A stretch of DNA of 64,000 nucleotides from Chlorella sp. KRBP. Its lineage: Eukaryota; Chlorophyta; Trebouxiophyceae; Chlorellales; Chlorellaceae. Where the stretch lies: assembly GCA_004335735.1 (NCBI GenBank), contig QAXK01001881.1, positions 1 through 64,000 on the forward strand. The letters run 5' to 3'. Of the stretch, positions 33,081 through 42,498 are shown piece after piece. The translations under genes and the position numbers were made by a program. The notes below the pieces were generated by a model. It saw only the letters and a program-made list of their open reading frames with translations, was not told the origin of the DNA and searched no databases. Positions within the stretch are counted from its first letter, which is position 1, and every line of letters starts with the position of its first letter.

Positions 33081-34058
33081 TCAGCAAAATCGTGTCGGAC
33101 AGAACCTGTCGGGGAAGTCGAAGTCGTCGTCCTCGCTTTCGCCAACGGACGGGGGGGACCAAGTTGGTGCTGCGTCCTCCGACGAGACATCCGGTACGTC
33201 ACGGACCAAGATCACGATGATCCGACCGGGCCGCACTTCGCTCCGCGGTCGTGGAAGCGAAGACCCCCCGGCGACGACGAGGCCGTAGGCGCCATACGCT
33301 TCGACGAGTTTGCCCCGAACTCGCTCGGACGCCGGCTCCGGCACCGCGTCGGACGCAGGCTCCGGCCGGGGCAGTGCGCTGGCCCGCTCCCCTGCCGGGG
33401 TGTACGCCTTGGGGTACCGGAATTCGACCAGCTCAGCGATGTCCGAGAGGTCGTCCATGACTCCGTCCGCTTCACGCCCGACGCCGAATCTCGGCATGCG
33501 TGAATGCTTGTCGAACCACTGGGCCTCGCTGTTCTTGAGGAGTACAGCGGTGATGCCCGATGCGGCCGGAACGGGCTCGCCAGCACCGGGCAACGTGGCA
33601 ATGACCGTCCAGTTGTCCTGGTCGTAGACCTCCCGGCCCAGAGGAGAGCCGTCGACGTAATCGGATCGCTCTGCACTGACACCGTCGAGAACTGCCTGGG
33701 CTTCCGGCCAGAGAGAGCCCACCACGTCCGGAACGGTGGGCTGGGTCGGTGTAGGAGTGGGCGAGGGTCTCGGAGGGATGCGGTCCACCGGCTCTTGGTC
33801 GGGGTCAGACGCTGCCTCGACCTGTGCGGGCGGTCTCGCGCTCGGACCGGTCGTCAGACCCAGGAGGAACACCATCCCGACCACGAGGCTCCCGCCCGCA
33901 CCCAGCACTGTCGAGACCCACGCTGCGGCCTGGCGTCCCTCGCTGTTTCCCGATTGCCCGCTCGGGCCGACGAGGGTCCACATGCCCCAGGCCAGCGCGC
34001 CGAAAGGGATGAACAAGCCACACGAGCACACGGTCAACGCCGTAGCAAGCCCGAGCAC
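33081..34058 (-). CDS. Membrane protein with PASTA-like domain
   Basis: About 325 residues. Two N-terminal membrane helices (LTVCSCGLFIPFGALAWGMW, TVLGAGGSLVVGMVFLLGL) are followed by a Pro/Thr-rich wall-spanning linker (RPSPTPTPTQ) and a PASTA-like repeat (TVPDVVGSLWPEAQAVLDGV). The C-terminal part is polar and unassigned. The GTG start is uncertain: an in-frame stop lies 45 bases upstream, and no strong ribosome site is seen. Function unknown; a cell-wall-facing role is plausible from the layout. Confidence 0.65.
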   Translation of the reverse strand: MLGLATALTVCSCGLFIPFGALAWGMWTLVGPSGQSGNSEGRQAAAWVSTVLGAGGSLVVGMVFLLGLTTGPSARPPAQVEAASDPDQEPVDRIPPRPSPTPTPTQPTVPDVVGSLWPEAQAVLDGVSAERSDYVDGSPLGREVYDQDNWTVIATLPGAGEPVPAASGITAVLLKNSEAQWFDKHSRMPRFGVGREADGVMDDLSDIAELVEFRYPKAYTPAGERASALPRPEPASDAVPEPASERVRGKLVEAYGAYGLVVAGGSSLPRPRSEVRPGRIIVILVRDVPDVSSEDAAPTWSPPSVGESEDDDFDFPDRFCPTRFC

Positions 34059-34264
34059 GAGCCAGGTGCGCTGCGAAACTGCACGAACGTTGGAAATGAG
34101 CTTGCCTCACGAGTAGTCAGCGGTGCGTCAGAGGGATGCGAAAGCTTGCCCGGGTGACATCGATACGGGAGCGACACCCGCTTGTCCGGTGCACCGGCGT
34201 CGCCTCACAGCCGCGCACACCGAACTACAGATCGCACACCCCGAGTTCGGCTCTGCGAGCGACG

Positions 34265-36574
34265 TCAATCGAAGAGGTCGAACAAGTCCTCCTGGCTGAC
34301 GTCGAGCTCTCGTCGCAGGCTGTCGACGAACAAAGGCCATTGCGCAGGCGCAATGCTGTCCCGTACCTGCTGAGCCACGGACTGTGACGCCGCGTTGACC
34401 AGGACCCCGGCGAGACTGTCGCGGGTAGGCGTGTCCTTCGGGCGAACCGCCTTAGGCCGTACGCGGGCGGATGCTTCGACATCGGCGACCTGCCCGGTGC
34501 TCACGACGTCTGCGTCCGACGCCGGCCGCTCGTCCACCGTGGGAACGCTGGCCATCCCTCGGTCTGGCAACTCACCCGAGTCGTCACCAGGCACAGGGAG
34601 TGCGACACCGTCGTGAACGACTGTGAGGTACTTCGTCGTTCGAGTCAGCGCGACGTAGAGCATCCGGTAGCCACGCTGCGCCTCGTGGACGATCGAGGTC
34701 GGGTCCACGACCACGACGGCGTCGAACTCGAGTCCCTTCGACTCGCTCGCGCGCGCCAGGTTGATCGCCTTATCGAGCTCGCCCTCGCTGACGTCACCCC
34801 ATGTCACGTCCAGCCGGTCGAACTCCTCGATCACCTCGGCACGAAGTGCATCCGGGCAGATGAGGCCCACGAATCGACCGCTCCCGGCATGCTCCCGGGC
34901 AACTGCGACGGCACGCTCAGCCAACTGCGCCGTCGCCACCTCGAACAGATCGGGGTCGGCCGGGCCGTCCCGCACGACGCGCGGTGGGGTGATGTCCGGT
35001 GCAGCAAAAGGCAGAAGCTGAGCCGCGAACTCGAAGATCTGACGAGGAACGCGGTAACCCAGGGCGAGCTCGGCGGTAGCGGGCTCGCACTCCTTGACGA
35101 GTGCTGCTGCGACCTCCTCCCACGAGTCACGGGCCGCGTGCCCAGTGGACTGGGCGATGTCGCCGACGATCGTCATCGACCCGTTACGGGAGCGGCGACG
35201 CACCGAACGCAGCTGCATCTCCGAGAGGTCCTGCGCCTCGTCGACGACCACATGACCGAAGGTCTCGCCTGTGCCGTTGATGAGGAATTCCGCCTCGTCG
35301 AGAAGCGCCACGTCGGCATCGCTCCAGAGTTCGTCGGACAGCTTCTCCGCCGGCGTCCTCTGGAGACGTGCGATGTCTCCGGCTGTGAAGTCCTCTCCCG
35401 CCGCCGCGAGGAGGCGGTCGCGGGACCCCAGCAGTTCACGGAGAAACGCTTGCGGCGTCAGCGAGGGCCAGATCCTCTCTAGCGCGGCGTCGACGGCAGT
35501 GGCCGACGGAGGGCCTCCCCGGCCGGCCTTCCGGGCACTCTGCGACGTCAAGAACTGTCGCATCGCGGAGCGTGCCGAGTTGTAGGTGGTCGTCCCTGTC
35601 AGCCGAGCGATCTCGCCCTCGATCTCCTCGCGGGAGAACACCGGAACCCCCGGCCCAGTGCCGATCGGCAGGCTGTCCGTCCGGTCCGGAAGCCTGACGC
35701 GGTTCCACAGGCCACGTTCGAGAAGACCGGCCATCTGCGTCTTGCCCTTGAGCGCGCTGACGACGACGGACTCGGCGGCCTGGTTACTCCGCTGTGGGCC
35801 CAACGTGCGAAGGTCCCTATGAGCGACGTCGGCATCGCCGAGCCCCGGGAGCACCGACTTGATGTATCTGGTGAAGGTCGGGTTGGGTCCGATCACCAGG
35901 CAGTCCGCCGGCCCTAGTTCGGATGCATGGTTGAAGAGCAGCCAGCTGACCCTGTGGAGTGCGACTGCGGTCTTCCCGGTTCCAGGACCGCCCTGGACGA
36001 GTAGGAGACGGTCGAGCGGAGTGCGGATCAGCTCGTACTGGGCTGCATGGATCGTCTGGACGATGTCACGCATCTCACCCGTGCGACCGGTCTCGAGGTC
36101 CTTCAGGACTGCGTCGTCGACGCCCCACTGCTGCGGCCCGGTGAGTTCGTCGAGCCTGTCGCTCAGTTCCTGCAGGATGACCTCGTCGAAATCGACGACG
36201 GTGTTCCGGTCGGTCTCGAACGTCCGGCGCCGGCTCACCCCGAGGGGGTCACGCACTGTTGCGCGATAGAAGGGCTCGGCCGCCTTCGCCTGCCAGTTGA
36301 TGACCAGGATGTCCCTGTCGTCGGTCGAGATCAGATGATTGCCGATGTAGGTCTTCTGGCCGTCCTGATCGAAACGTCCGAAGGCGACAGCCTCGTCCGG
36401 CTGACCGAGACGCGCGAGCTCCTTGGCTGCGGCCTCCTTGACCCGAGCAACGTCCTTGATCGGCCCGCCGGCTGCGTGGTGTGCAGTCTTCAGAGACTCG
36501 CGCTTCCGTTCACGCTCCTGCCACGCCTGGTCGAAGTGCTCCTGCTCGATATGCATCTCTGCGGTCTTGGTCAC
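34265..36574 (-). CDS. HelD/HelR-like SF1 ATPase (RNA polymerase-associated)
   Basis: 769 residues. N-terminal coiled arm (HIEQEHFDQAWQERERKRES, residues 8-27), the HelD-type FGRFD...YIGNHLISTDD block, Walker A GGPGTGKT (195-202), Walker B VVVDEAQDLSEMQL, and the C-terminal VVDPTSIVHEAQRGYRMLYV and ALTRTTKYLTVVHDG. HelD-like ATPases remodel stalled RNA polymerase, and actinobacterial HelR gives rifamycin tolerance. The GTG at 36574 has AGAGGG upstream; an ATG at 36592 is the alternative. A DNA-helicase role in defence cannot be excluded. Single gene. Confidence 0.82.
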   Translation of the reverse strand: MTKTAEMHIEQEHFDQAWQERERKRESLKTAHHAAGGPIKDVARVKEAAAKELARLGQPDEAVAFGRFDQDGQKTYIGNHLISTDDRDILVINWQAKAAEPFYRATVRDPLGVSRRRTFETDRNTVVDFDEVILQELSDRLDELTGPQQWGVDDAVLKDLETGRTGEMRDIVQTIHAAQYELIRTPLDRLLLVQGGPGTGKTAVALHRVSWLLFNHASELGPADCLVIGPNPTFTRYIKSVLPGLGDADVAHRDLRTLGPQRSNQAAESVVVSALKGKTQMAGLLERGLWNRVRLPDRTDSLPIGTGPGVPVFSREEIEGEIARLTGTTTYNSARSAMRQFLTSQSARKAGRGGPPSATAVDAALERIWPSLTPQAFLRELLGSRDRLLAAAGEDFTAGDIARLQRTPAEKLSDELWSDADVALLDEAEFLINGTGETFGHVVVDEAQDLSEMQLRSVRRRSRNGSMTIVGDIAQSTGHAARDSWEEVAAALVKECEPATAELALGYRVPRQIFEFAAQLLPFAAPDITPPRVVRDGPADPDLFEVATAQLAERAVAVAREHAGSGRFVGLICPDALRAEVIEEFDRLDVTWGDVSEGELDKAINLARASESKGLEFDAVVVVDPTSIVHEAQRGYRMLYVALTRTTKYLTVVHDGVALPVPGDDSGELPDRGMASVPTVDERPASDADVVSTGQVADVEASARVRPKAVRPKDTPTRDSLAGVLVNAASQSVAQQVRDSIAPAQWPLFVDSLRRELDVSQEDLFDLFD

Positions 36575-36643
36575 TGCCCACCCTCTCGCCATCCGCTGCG
36601 TGGCGAGTGTAGAAGACGCCTCCGACAATCCCCGCCAGATCGT

Positions 36644-38446
36644 CTAGTTGGTCTGCCTATTGGTGAGATGCGGCCCCAGATAGCCGATGTAGATGCACCC
36701 TGATCTCGACAGGTCGTCGTAGTAGTAAAGGCGTGGGCTGGCCATTCCGATCCGCGCCAACTTGAAGTGAGCCGTCATCGTGATGGATCCCGTCGCATCA
36801 ACGTCGACCGGCACTCGGAAGACTCGTTCTCGTCCGAATTGCCGCATCGTCGCGCCGGTCTCGGTCGAGGCATGCTTGCCGGCGCTGACTCCGTCGAAAC
36901 CCGCCGGGCGCGATCGCAGGAAGGCATCGACGCCTCCCTCGTGAACACCTTCCGCCTTTGCACGCGCGTACTCCCTGAGCGAGACACACGCATCCCATGC
37001 AGTTCTCGCTGCCATCCCGAGGGCGTCGACATCGTCGACGTCCTCGACGGCATCCATCGAGCCGGTGAAGACCAGCACTTCGTCGTCCGCGAGTCGTTCG
37101 ACGAGCGCTTTGCAGGTCGTCGGACGGTCGTCCAGGTCGGGTGGTGCGGACGCCGCGGCGGCCTCGAATGCCTCGACCTCTCTGAGCCTGTCACGCAGCC
37201 ACCTCGACTCCGACGATGCGGCGTCGAGGTCGTACTGCAACTGCGCCTGGACCAACGCATCGTCATCAAGAAGCCTTTGCGCGGCGCTCAATTGGTCCTC
37301 GAGAAGCTCGATGGTCCGCTGCTGGTCCAGCAGGCGCCGCTCGGCTTCCTGTGCCGCTGCGCGTCGCTGACCGGCGGCGCTGCTCAGGTCGGTCAAGGCA
37401 CGCGCCACGTCGTCGGGCACCATCCCGTCGACGCCCAGCCCGTCCCGCAATACATCGAACAGTTCTTGCCCGACAGTGCGTTCCGAGGCCGCAGCCGGAG
37501 GTTCTGTCGAAGGAGCGGCCTCGGCCAGAGCGACACGCTCGGGCGGCTCGGTCGATTCGCGCAGCTCGTCGATGAGCCGGGCCTGTCCTGCGCGGTCGAA
37601 AAGCCGCCGTGCTCTGACGACCTCCTCGGACGCAGGGCGCTGGGCGGCGTGCGCGCGGGCGATCGTGCCGAGTACCTTTCGCAACTTGGCATCGGGCTCA
37701 GTCGCGAGTGTCGAGGTCAGGAGGAAGCGATGCCTCCGCGCATCCACGACATCGCCGATGGTCGCACCCGGGTAGTAGGTCCGCAGCGTCCATGGCGCTG
37801 TGGCGAGCGATCCGATTCGCTCGGTGAGGGCATGCGTCGCCTGAGGGGTCAGCACGACGCTCTGCGCGAGACCGAAGACCTCGCGGGTCCACACCGGGAC
37901 GCGCTCCTCGAACGCACGGAACAGGTCCGGTTCGGGTCCTGTGCCCGCCACGAACACGAGACCGTGTCGGTCGGGGTCGGTCAGGAGGTCGACGAGGGTG
38001 TCCAGGTCGCCGACGTCCCACATCTTCACGTCATCACGCAACTGCAGGGCGGCATCCCGAAGATCCAGCCGACGCATCAGCGCTCGAGCGAGACGCGGAA
38101 CCGCCACCGTCCGACCACTGTTGTTGCCCACCGCCAGATGAAGCCAGCCCTCTGCGGATGCGAGGAGCTCGGTCTTCCACTCGCCCTCGTCGACCACACC
38201 GCGCAGCAAGGTCGAACCCGAGTCCTCGTCAGCGGTGAGGACCTCGGCCGAGAACTTGTCGTCCTTCGACCAACGCCCCGGCGAGGACTCTACGAAACCT
38301 TTGTCCCGCAGCCAGTTACGGAACTCCTCATCGATCGCTGCCATGAACTCGGCCGACGCCTCGCCCCGCATGAAGGCGATGTAGTCGCCGCCTCCTGAGA
38401 TCCGCCTTCTGGCAACGGACGGTCCGACAGTGGCCTCACTCGACAT
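36644..38446 (-). CDS. Unrecognised coiled-coil protein, last gene of the composite operon
   Basis: 600 residues, no known family seen. N-terminal alpha/beta part (1-210), a linker of Glu/Ala/Pro, a strong coiled coil at about 355-440 (AAGQRRAAAQEAERRLLDQQ, RTIELLEDQLSAAQRLLDDD), then a C-terminal domain (about 455-600) with DDEVLVFTGSMDAVEDVDDV, REYARAKAEG and a terminal RLYYYDDLSRSGCIYIGYLG. The start lies within the last 11 nt of the Z1 helicase gene, so it is translated with the restriction operon. Possible roles are scaffold or target sensor; neither can be shown from sequence. The C-terminus is reminiscent of small RelE-fold proteins, very tentatively. Confidence 0.75.
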   Translation of the reverse strand: MSSEATVGPSVARRRISGGGDYIAFMRGEASAEFMAAIDEEFRNWLRDKGFVESSPGRWSKDDKFSAEVLTADEDSGSTLLRGVVDEGEWKTELLASAEGWLHLAVGNNSGRTVAVPRLARALMRRLDLRDAALQLRDDVKMWDVGDLDTLVDLLTDPDRHGLVFVAGTGPEPDLFRAFEERVPVWTREVFGLAQSVVLTPQATHALTERIGSLATAPWTLRTYYPGATIGDVVDARRHRFLLTSTLATEPDAKLRKVLGTIARAHAAQRPASEEVVRARRLFDRAGQARLIDELRESTEPPERVALAEAAPSTEPPAAASERTVGQELFDVLRDGLGVDGMVPDDVARALTDLSSAAGQRRAAAQEAERRLLDQQRTIELLEDQLSAAQRLLDDDALVQAQLQYDLDAASSESRWLRDRLREVEAFEAAAASAPPDLDDRPTTCKALVERLADDEVLVFTGSMDAVEDVDDVDALGMAARTAWDACVSLREYARAKAEGVHEGGVDAFLRSRPAGFDGVSAGKHASTETGATMRQFGRERVFRVPVDVDATGSITMTAHFKLARIGMASPRLYYYDDLSRSGCIYIGYLGPHLTNRQTN

Positions 38447-41400
38447 CTTCCACCTCGACGATCGCGTCGTCCGGTTTGTCCGGTCGTCGCACGGTGAAGG
38501 CCACGCGACCGGCCGGCGCCGACGCCAGGGGCAGTGCGTAGGAGAAGAGCGACGCCACGTGCCTGGGGTCTGTCGGGTTCGGCAGCTTGTGCGGGTCGGT
38601 CCCGAATCCGTTCGTCAGCCGGAAGCGGCTCGACGCACTGTCGGCGGCGAAGCTCAGCAGGAAGGCCCCTCGCGTGGGCACCTTGAGATCCCTGACGTGG
38701 GCGAACTCGGGGCGTTCCATGGCCGCGGCGATGGCCCCGTCCTTGTCGACCGTCGAGCCGTCGATCGCACCGGAGATGGCCTGCAGGACATCCCGCTGCC
38801 GCGGGGACGATCCCGAGAACTGCCAGGGACGGTCCGGGCGCCTCGACCTGCGCATGATCTTGAGTTGGTGCTCCCCCACCGCGCGCGTCGGGAGCTGCTT
38901 CAGCTCCGGGATGATGACCGCCCAGTCCTTCAGGGTGCCTTCCTCGATCACCTTCCGCATGAAGGAGAGCGCCGGCCCGATCTTGAAGTTGGACGCCCAT
39001 CCGAACTGGGTGATCACGTCGAGCAGCGTCTCCGCGTCGACGATGCCGTACCGGCCGTCCCACGTCTCGAGCCTGCCGCCGGCCACGTGGAAGAACGTTC
39101 CTCGATCCGACGCGGCGTCGAGCAGGGGCCCCACTGCAGAGAAATGACGTCGGTTCTTCTCGTCGTCGTGCTCCCCCTGATGGACGAGGTCGACGACCTT
39201 CCCGCCTTCGCCCTGCTCCGTCAGCTCCGCGTTGTACATCTTGTTGCGGCTGGTCGGGGTCAGGTACGGAAGGCTCTGATAGACGAGCGGGGGTACGTCC
39301 ATCGGTCGCACGAGCGGACGACCGTCGTCGTCGAAGCCCTGGAAGCGGCGTAGCTCCTCCCGAAAGTCCTCCTCGTCGCGGACGATCGCCTCGAAAGACT
39401 TGTACAGATCGATGACCTGGTCACGCGGCCCTGGGACGTTCCGCCCGATGTAGAGGCGGACGAGGTCCCCGTAGTGGGGGCGATAGCCGAACCATCGCCC
39501 CATCTGCATGAGAGTGTCGGCCGCCACTGTGCGCCGCGTGTAGTACGACGTCGTCAGACCCTCCACGGTGAAGCCCCGCGAGAGCTTGGCGCCGCCCACG
39601 AGGATCTTCCACACGTCGCCGGCCTGGAAGTTGATGTCCGCCTGGAGGTAGTCCTTCTCCGCGACTCCGTTGACGATGACGACGGGGTTCGCTCCCGACT
39701 GGATCCTGTCGACGGCTCGTCCCACGAAAGGGCGGAGCTCGGCGAATCCGGCGATCACCGGTTCGTCGGAGGCGCGCGCTGCGGTGACATGCCGGAAGTC
39801 GTCGTTGTACAGCTGCTGGAGTCTCCTCAACCCCATGGGGAGGTCGTAACCGGATGCTCCCCACACGCGTCGGATGTTCTGCGCCAGCATCTCGTGCTCG
39901 ATCGTTCGTACCGACTCGTGCACGAGCATCGTGTGGTGCCGGAACAAGTCTGGCCGCCCCAACGCCTCCGATCGATGGAGCTTGATCGCCCCCGCCAGCA
40001 CGAACGCGTCGAGTGCGGATCGCATCTCGTCGTCCCAGGCGTCCTGGTCGTCGGCCGCTGCGAGCAGAGGTCGGACGAAGGCCCGCTCGTTCGACTCGGC
40101 GACCGTCGGCTCGTCCTCGGGGTCCTCGTCCGTCCCCGCGCGGTCGAGGTCGTGGAAGGCCGCTCCTCCCATGTACGAGGCAGGCGCCTCCAGGCTCACG
40201 ATGAAGTCCTTCGGGAAGATGTCCTCGGCGTCCTCGGGATCGACGAATACGTTCGCGAACGGCGTCGCGGTGTAGCCGATGTACTGGGCACGCTTCAGCT
40301 CGGTCAGCAGCTGAGCGATGAGACGGTTGATCGCCGTCCGCTCCCTCTTCTCCGCCAGGTCCTGCTTCGGCCTGGTCGTGTTGATGGACGCCTGGTCCGC
40401 CTCGTCGTCGATGATGAGCGCCGGGATCTCCCCCAGGTCGGTTCGCGTCGACTGCAGGTCCTTGACGAGCTTCTGCAGGACGGTCTTGTTCTTCTTGACC
40501 ACCGCGATCCGGATGTCGGGGCGGTAGAGGTTCTGCGGGTCGTACAAGGGACGCGCCGGGTCCACGAGGTGGTCGGTCTGACGGAAGTCGAGGTACCCGA
40601 GGCCCGCCTTCAGCAGCTTGTAGTCGTCCTTGGCGCCGGTCAGCCTTCGGATGCCGGGAAGCCCGAGTTCCGTCGGGTGCTTGCCGTAGCTGACGAATCG
40701 CCCTGCGTACCAGTCGATGTCACCGTTACCGATGTAATCGACGTCGGCGGTGAGCGACGAGTCGTCGCGCGGGACGCCACCGAGGATGTTCTCCTCTCCC
40801 ACGAGCTCCATGTCGATGCGCCGCTGGGTCTGGCCCCGCAGGAGCTCGATGGTGCCGGTGAGCACGATGACCAGCTTGTAGCCCGCATCGATCGCCTTCG
40901 CGATGACGCCGGTGAAGTTGGCGGTCTTGCCCGACTGCACGTGACCGACGACGAGACCCTTGGACTGGTACGGGTCCTCACGAGTCGGGTTGGCGAGGCG
41001 CCTGACCACCTCGTCGGTGGCCTTCTCCAACGACCCGATGGCGACTGCGTCCCAGCCCTTCTGCTCGAGGACCCGCCGGTAGCCGTCCCAGTAGAAGGAC
41101 CGTCCGCCTGCCTCGTCGAACCAGGGGTCCCAGTCGGCAGGCTTGTCCGAGATGACGATGGTGCTCGACCGGTCCACCTGGAAGGCCGAGTTCACGGTCG
41201 CCTGACCTTCCCCGGTGAATCCGAGAGCCGACAGGATCGCGTCGCGACGCTCCTGCGTGTAGGCACTGCTCCGGTGTCCCCACGTCGGTTCGTATGCCGC
41301 GTCCCAGAGCGCGAGCTGTATGTGGAACTCGATGCGCGCAGGGTCGTTGAGGTTGGACGTCGTGAGCCGTGAGACCAGGTGAGTCTCGTCGAAGTCCGCT

Positions 41401-41513
41401 TCGACCCCGGCATCCTCGAGCTCGAACCGTACGCGCCTGAGCATCGGCTTGGGGTCGCCCTTGCTCATGCCACGGACGACACTTACGACGGCGTCGGTGT
41501 ACGGGTCGGTCAC
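38436..41513 (-). CDS. Z1-domain SF2 helicase/ATPase
   Basis: 1025 residues, the Z1 superfamily. Walker A GHVQSGKT (190-197), Walker B LIIDDEAD (366-373), the family hallmark GYTATPFANVF (413-423), GGAKLSRGFTVEGL (640-653) and the arginine-finger motif QMGRWFGYR (670-678). N-terminal ~180 residues are non-catalytic. Z1 helicases occur with GHKL/MORC ATPases and a PD-(D/E)XK nuclease in predicted restriction systems. GTG start, 1 nt after the nuclease stop; the next gene overlaps its end by 11 nt. Likely motor that translocates DNA for cleavage. Confidence 0.92.
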   Translation of the reverse strand: MTDPYTDAVVSVVRGMSKGDPKPMLRRVRFELEDAGVEADFDETHLVSRLTTSNLNDPARIEFHIQLALWDAAYEPTWGHRSSAYTQERRDAILSALGFTGEGQATVNSAFQVDRSSTIVISDKPADWDPWFDEAGGRSFYWDGYRRVLEQKGWDAVAIGSLEKATDEVVRRLANPTREDPYQSKGLVVGHVQSGKTANFTGVIAKAIDAGYKLVIVLTGTIELLRGQTQRRIDMELVGEENILGGVPRDDSSLTADVDYIGNGDIDWYAGRFVSYGKHPTELGLPGIRRLTGAKDDYKLLKAGLGYLDFRQTDHLVDPARPLYDPQNLYRPDIRIAVVKKNKTVLQKLVKDLQSTRTDLGEIPALIIDDEADQASINTTRPKQDLAEKRERTAINRLIAQLLTELKRAQYIGYTATPFANVFVDPEDAEDIFPKDFIVSLEAPASYMGGAAFHDLDRAGTDEDPEDEPTVAESNERAFVRPLLAAADDQDAWDDEMRSALDAFVLAGAIKLHRSEALGRPDLFRHHTMLVHESVRTIEHEMLAQNIRRVWGASGYDLPMGLRRLQQLYNDDFRHVTAARASDEPVIAGFAELRPFVGRAVDRIQSGANPVVIVNGVAEKDYLQADINFQAGDVWKILVGGAKLSRGFTVEGLTTSYYTRRTVAADTLMQMGRWFGYRPHYGDLVRLYIGRNVPGPRDQVIDLYKSFEAIVRDEEDFREELRRFQGFDDDGRPLVRPMDVPPLVYQSLPYLTPTSRNKMYNAELTEQGEGGKVVDLVHQGEHDDEKNRRHFSAVGPLLDAASDRGTFFHVAGGRLETWDGRYGIVDAETLLDVITQFGWASNFKIGPALSFMRKVIEEGTLKDWAVIIPELKQLPTRAVGEHQLKIMRRSRRPDRPWQFSGSSPRQRDVLQAISGAIDGSTVDKDGAIAAAMERPEFAHVRDLKVPTRGAFLLSFAADSASSRFRLTNGFGTDPHKLPNPTDPRHVASLFSYALPLASAPAGRVAFTVRRPDKPDDAIVEVEDVE

Positions 41514-41514
41514 G

Positions 41515-42498
41515 TCAGGACTCCTGGGCTGTCGGTTCGGCGAGGAACGAGGTCAACGGATCACCCGGGTCGCCGGGAACCCGGGAGTCGAGGTCGACTC
41601 GGTAGTCGACCGCACTCACGAGCTCGCTGTGCGGGACGACCGACCGCAGACGTCCGGGCGTGATCGCGGGGAAGTCGTCGTCCACGAGAAAGGCCTTCGG
41701 GGTCGTCCGCATGACGTAGGCCGCCGGGTACATCTCGGCGTCGTCGTCGTCCCATCCCTGACCGGTCAAGTGCCGGACGAAGGCGTCGCGTCTCGTGGCC
41801 AGACGGTCGCGAAGCGAGGCGACGAGTCCTGGCAGTGTGACGGCCGAGGGGTCTCCTCCGGCTCGGGTGAGCTGCACGGAGACGAGCCAGAGGGAGCGAC
41901 CGGGGCTCGGATCCAGCTGTCCCGCCCCGTGGATGACGTGGCTCCTCTTCTCACGCAGGGTCGTCTTGACCTCCGCGTCGAAGGCCGGGAACGCGAAGTC
42001 CCGCTCCTCCGCCAGCGGGCCGAGCCACCAGTCGATCGCGTCGAGCTCGCCGTGCCCTTCGAGAAGAGCGTGGAGTACGAGGAGCTCGCCGACCAGGCCG
42101 ACCTGCTTCTGCTCGGGAATCCGCGGCTTCGCGGCCAGAAGAGCCTTCATGTTGGTCATGGCGGCGGACGTCGCTGCGGCGAACGTCGCTCCCCCCGCGA
42201 TCGCCTGGGCCACAGAGAGCACCAGCCCGTAGGCCTCGGCGTACATGTTTCGGGCGTCGACCGTGAACGTCGCCCATGCCTCCCCGCCGCGTGACTCCGT
42301 GCCGGTACTCACCCGCCTCATCGCGGCCGTGTTCTGAACGGGCCCCACGTGGGGGGTGAGCAGCGAGATCTTCTGACCGGGTGCGTCGATGCGGACCAGG
42401 AGCTGCGGTTCCTCGCCCACCCGATGGATCGTGACGGCGCCGCTCCGGAAGTACGTCTCCAAGGTCCATGGGTTGAGCTCCGAGGATGCGTCGTTCAT
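41515..42498 (-). CDS. PD-(D/E)XK motif nuclease (DUF4420-like)
   Basis: 327 residues. A helix with Glu138 (KQVGLVGELLVLHALLE) precedes Asp167 and FDAEVKTTLREK, with E176-V-K178 as the PD-(D/E)XK core. The N-terminal part (WTLETYFRSGAVTIHRVGEE) is the DUF4420 beta-rich region. It is the presumed cutting subunit. The frame stays open upstream through the MORC gene in another register, but the ATG overlapping the MORC stop (ATGA) is the credible start. Sits between the MORC-like ATPase and the Z1 helicase, as in the known MORC/Z1 restriction operons. Confidence 0.88.
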   Translation of the reverse strand: MNDASSELNPWTLETYFRSGAVTIHRVGEEPQLLVRIDAPGQKISLLTPHVGPVQNTAAMRRVSTGTESRGGEAWATFTVDARNMYAEAYGLVLSVAQAIAGGATFAAATSAAMTNMKALLAAKPRIPEQKQVGLVGELLVLHALLEGHGELDAIDWWLGPLAEERDFAFPAFDAEVKTTLREKRSHVIHGAGQLDPSPGRSLWLVSVQLTRAGGDPSAVTLPGLVASLRDRLATRRDAFVRHLTGQGWDDDDAEMYPAAYVMRTTPKAFLVDDDFPAITPGRLRSVVPHSELVSAVDYRVDLDSRVPGDPGDPLTSFLAEPTAQES

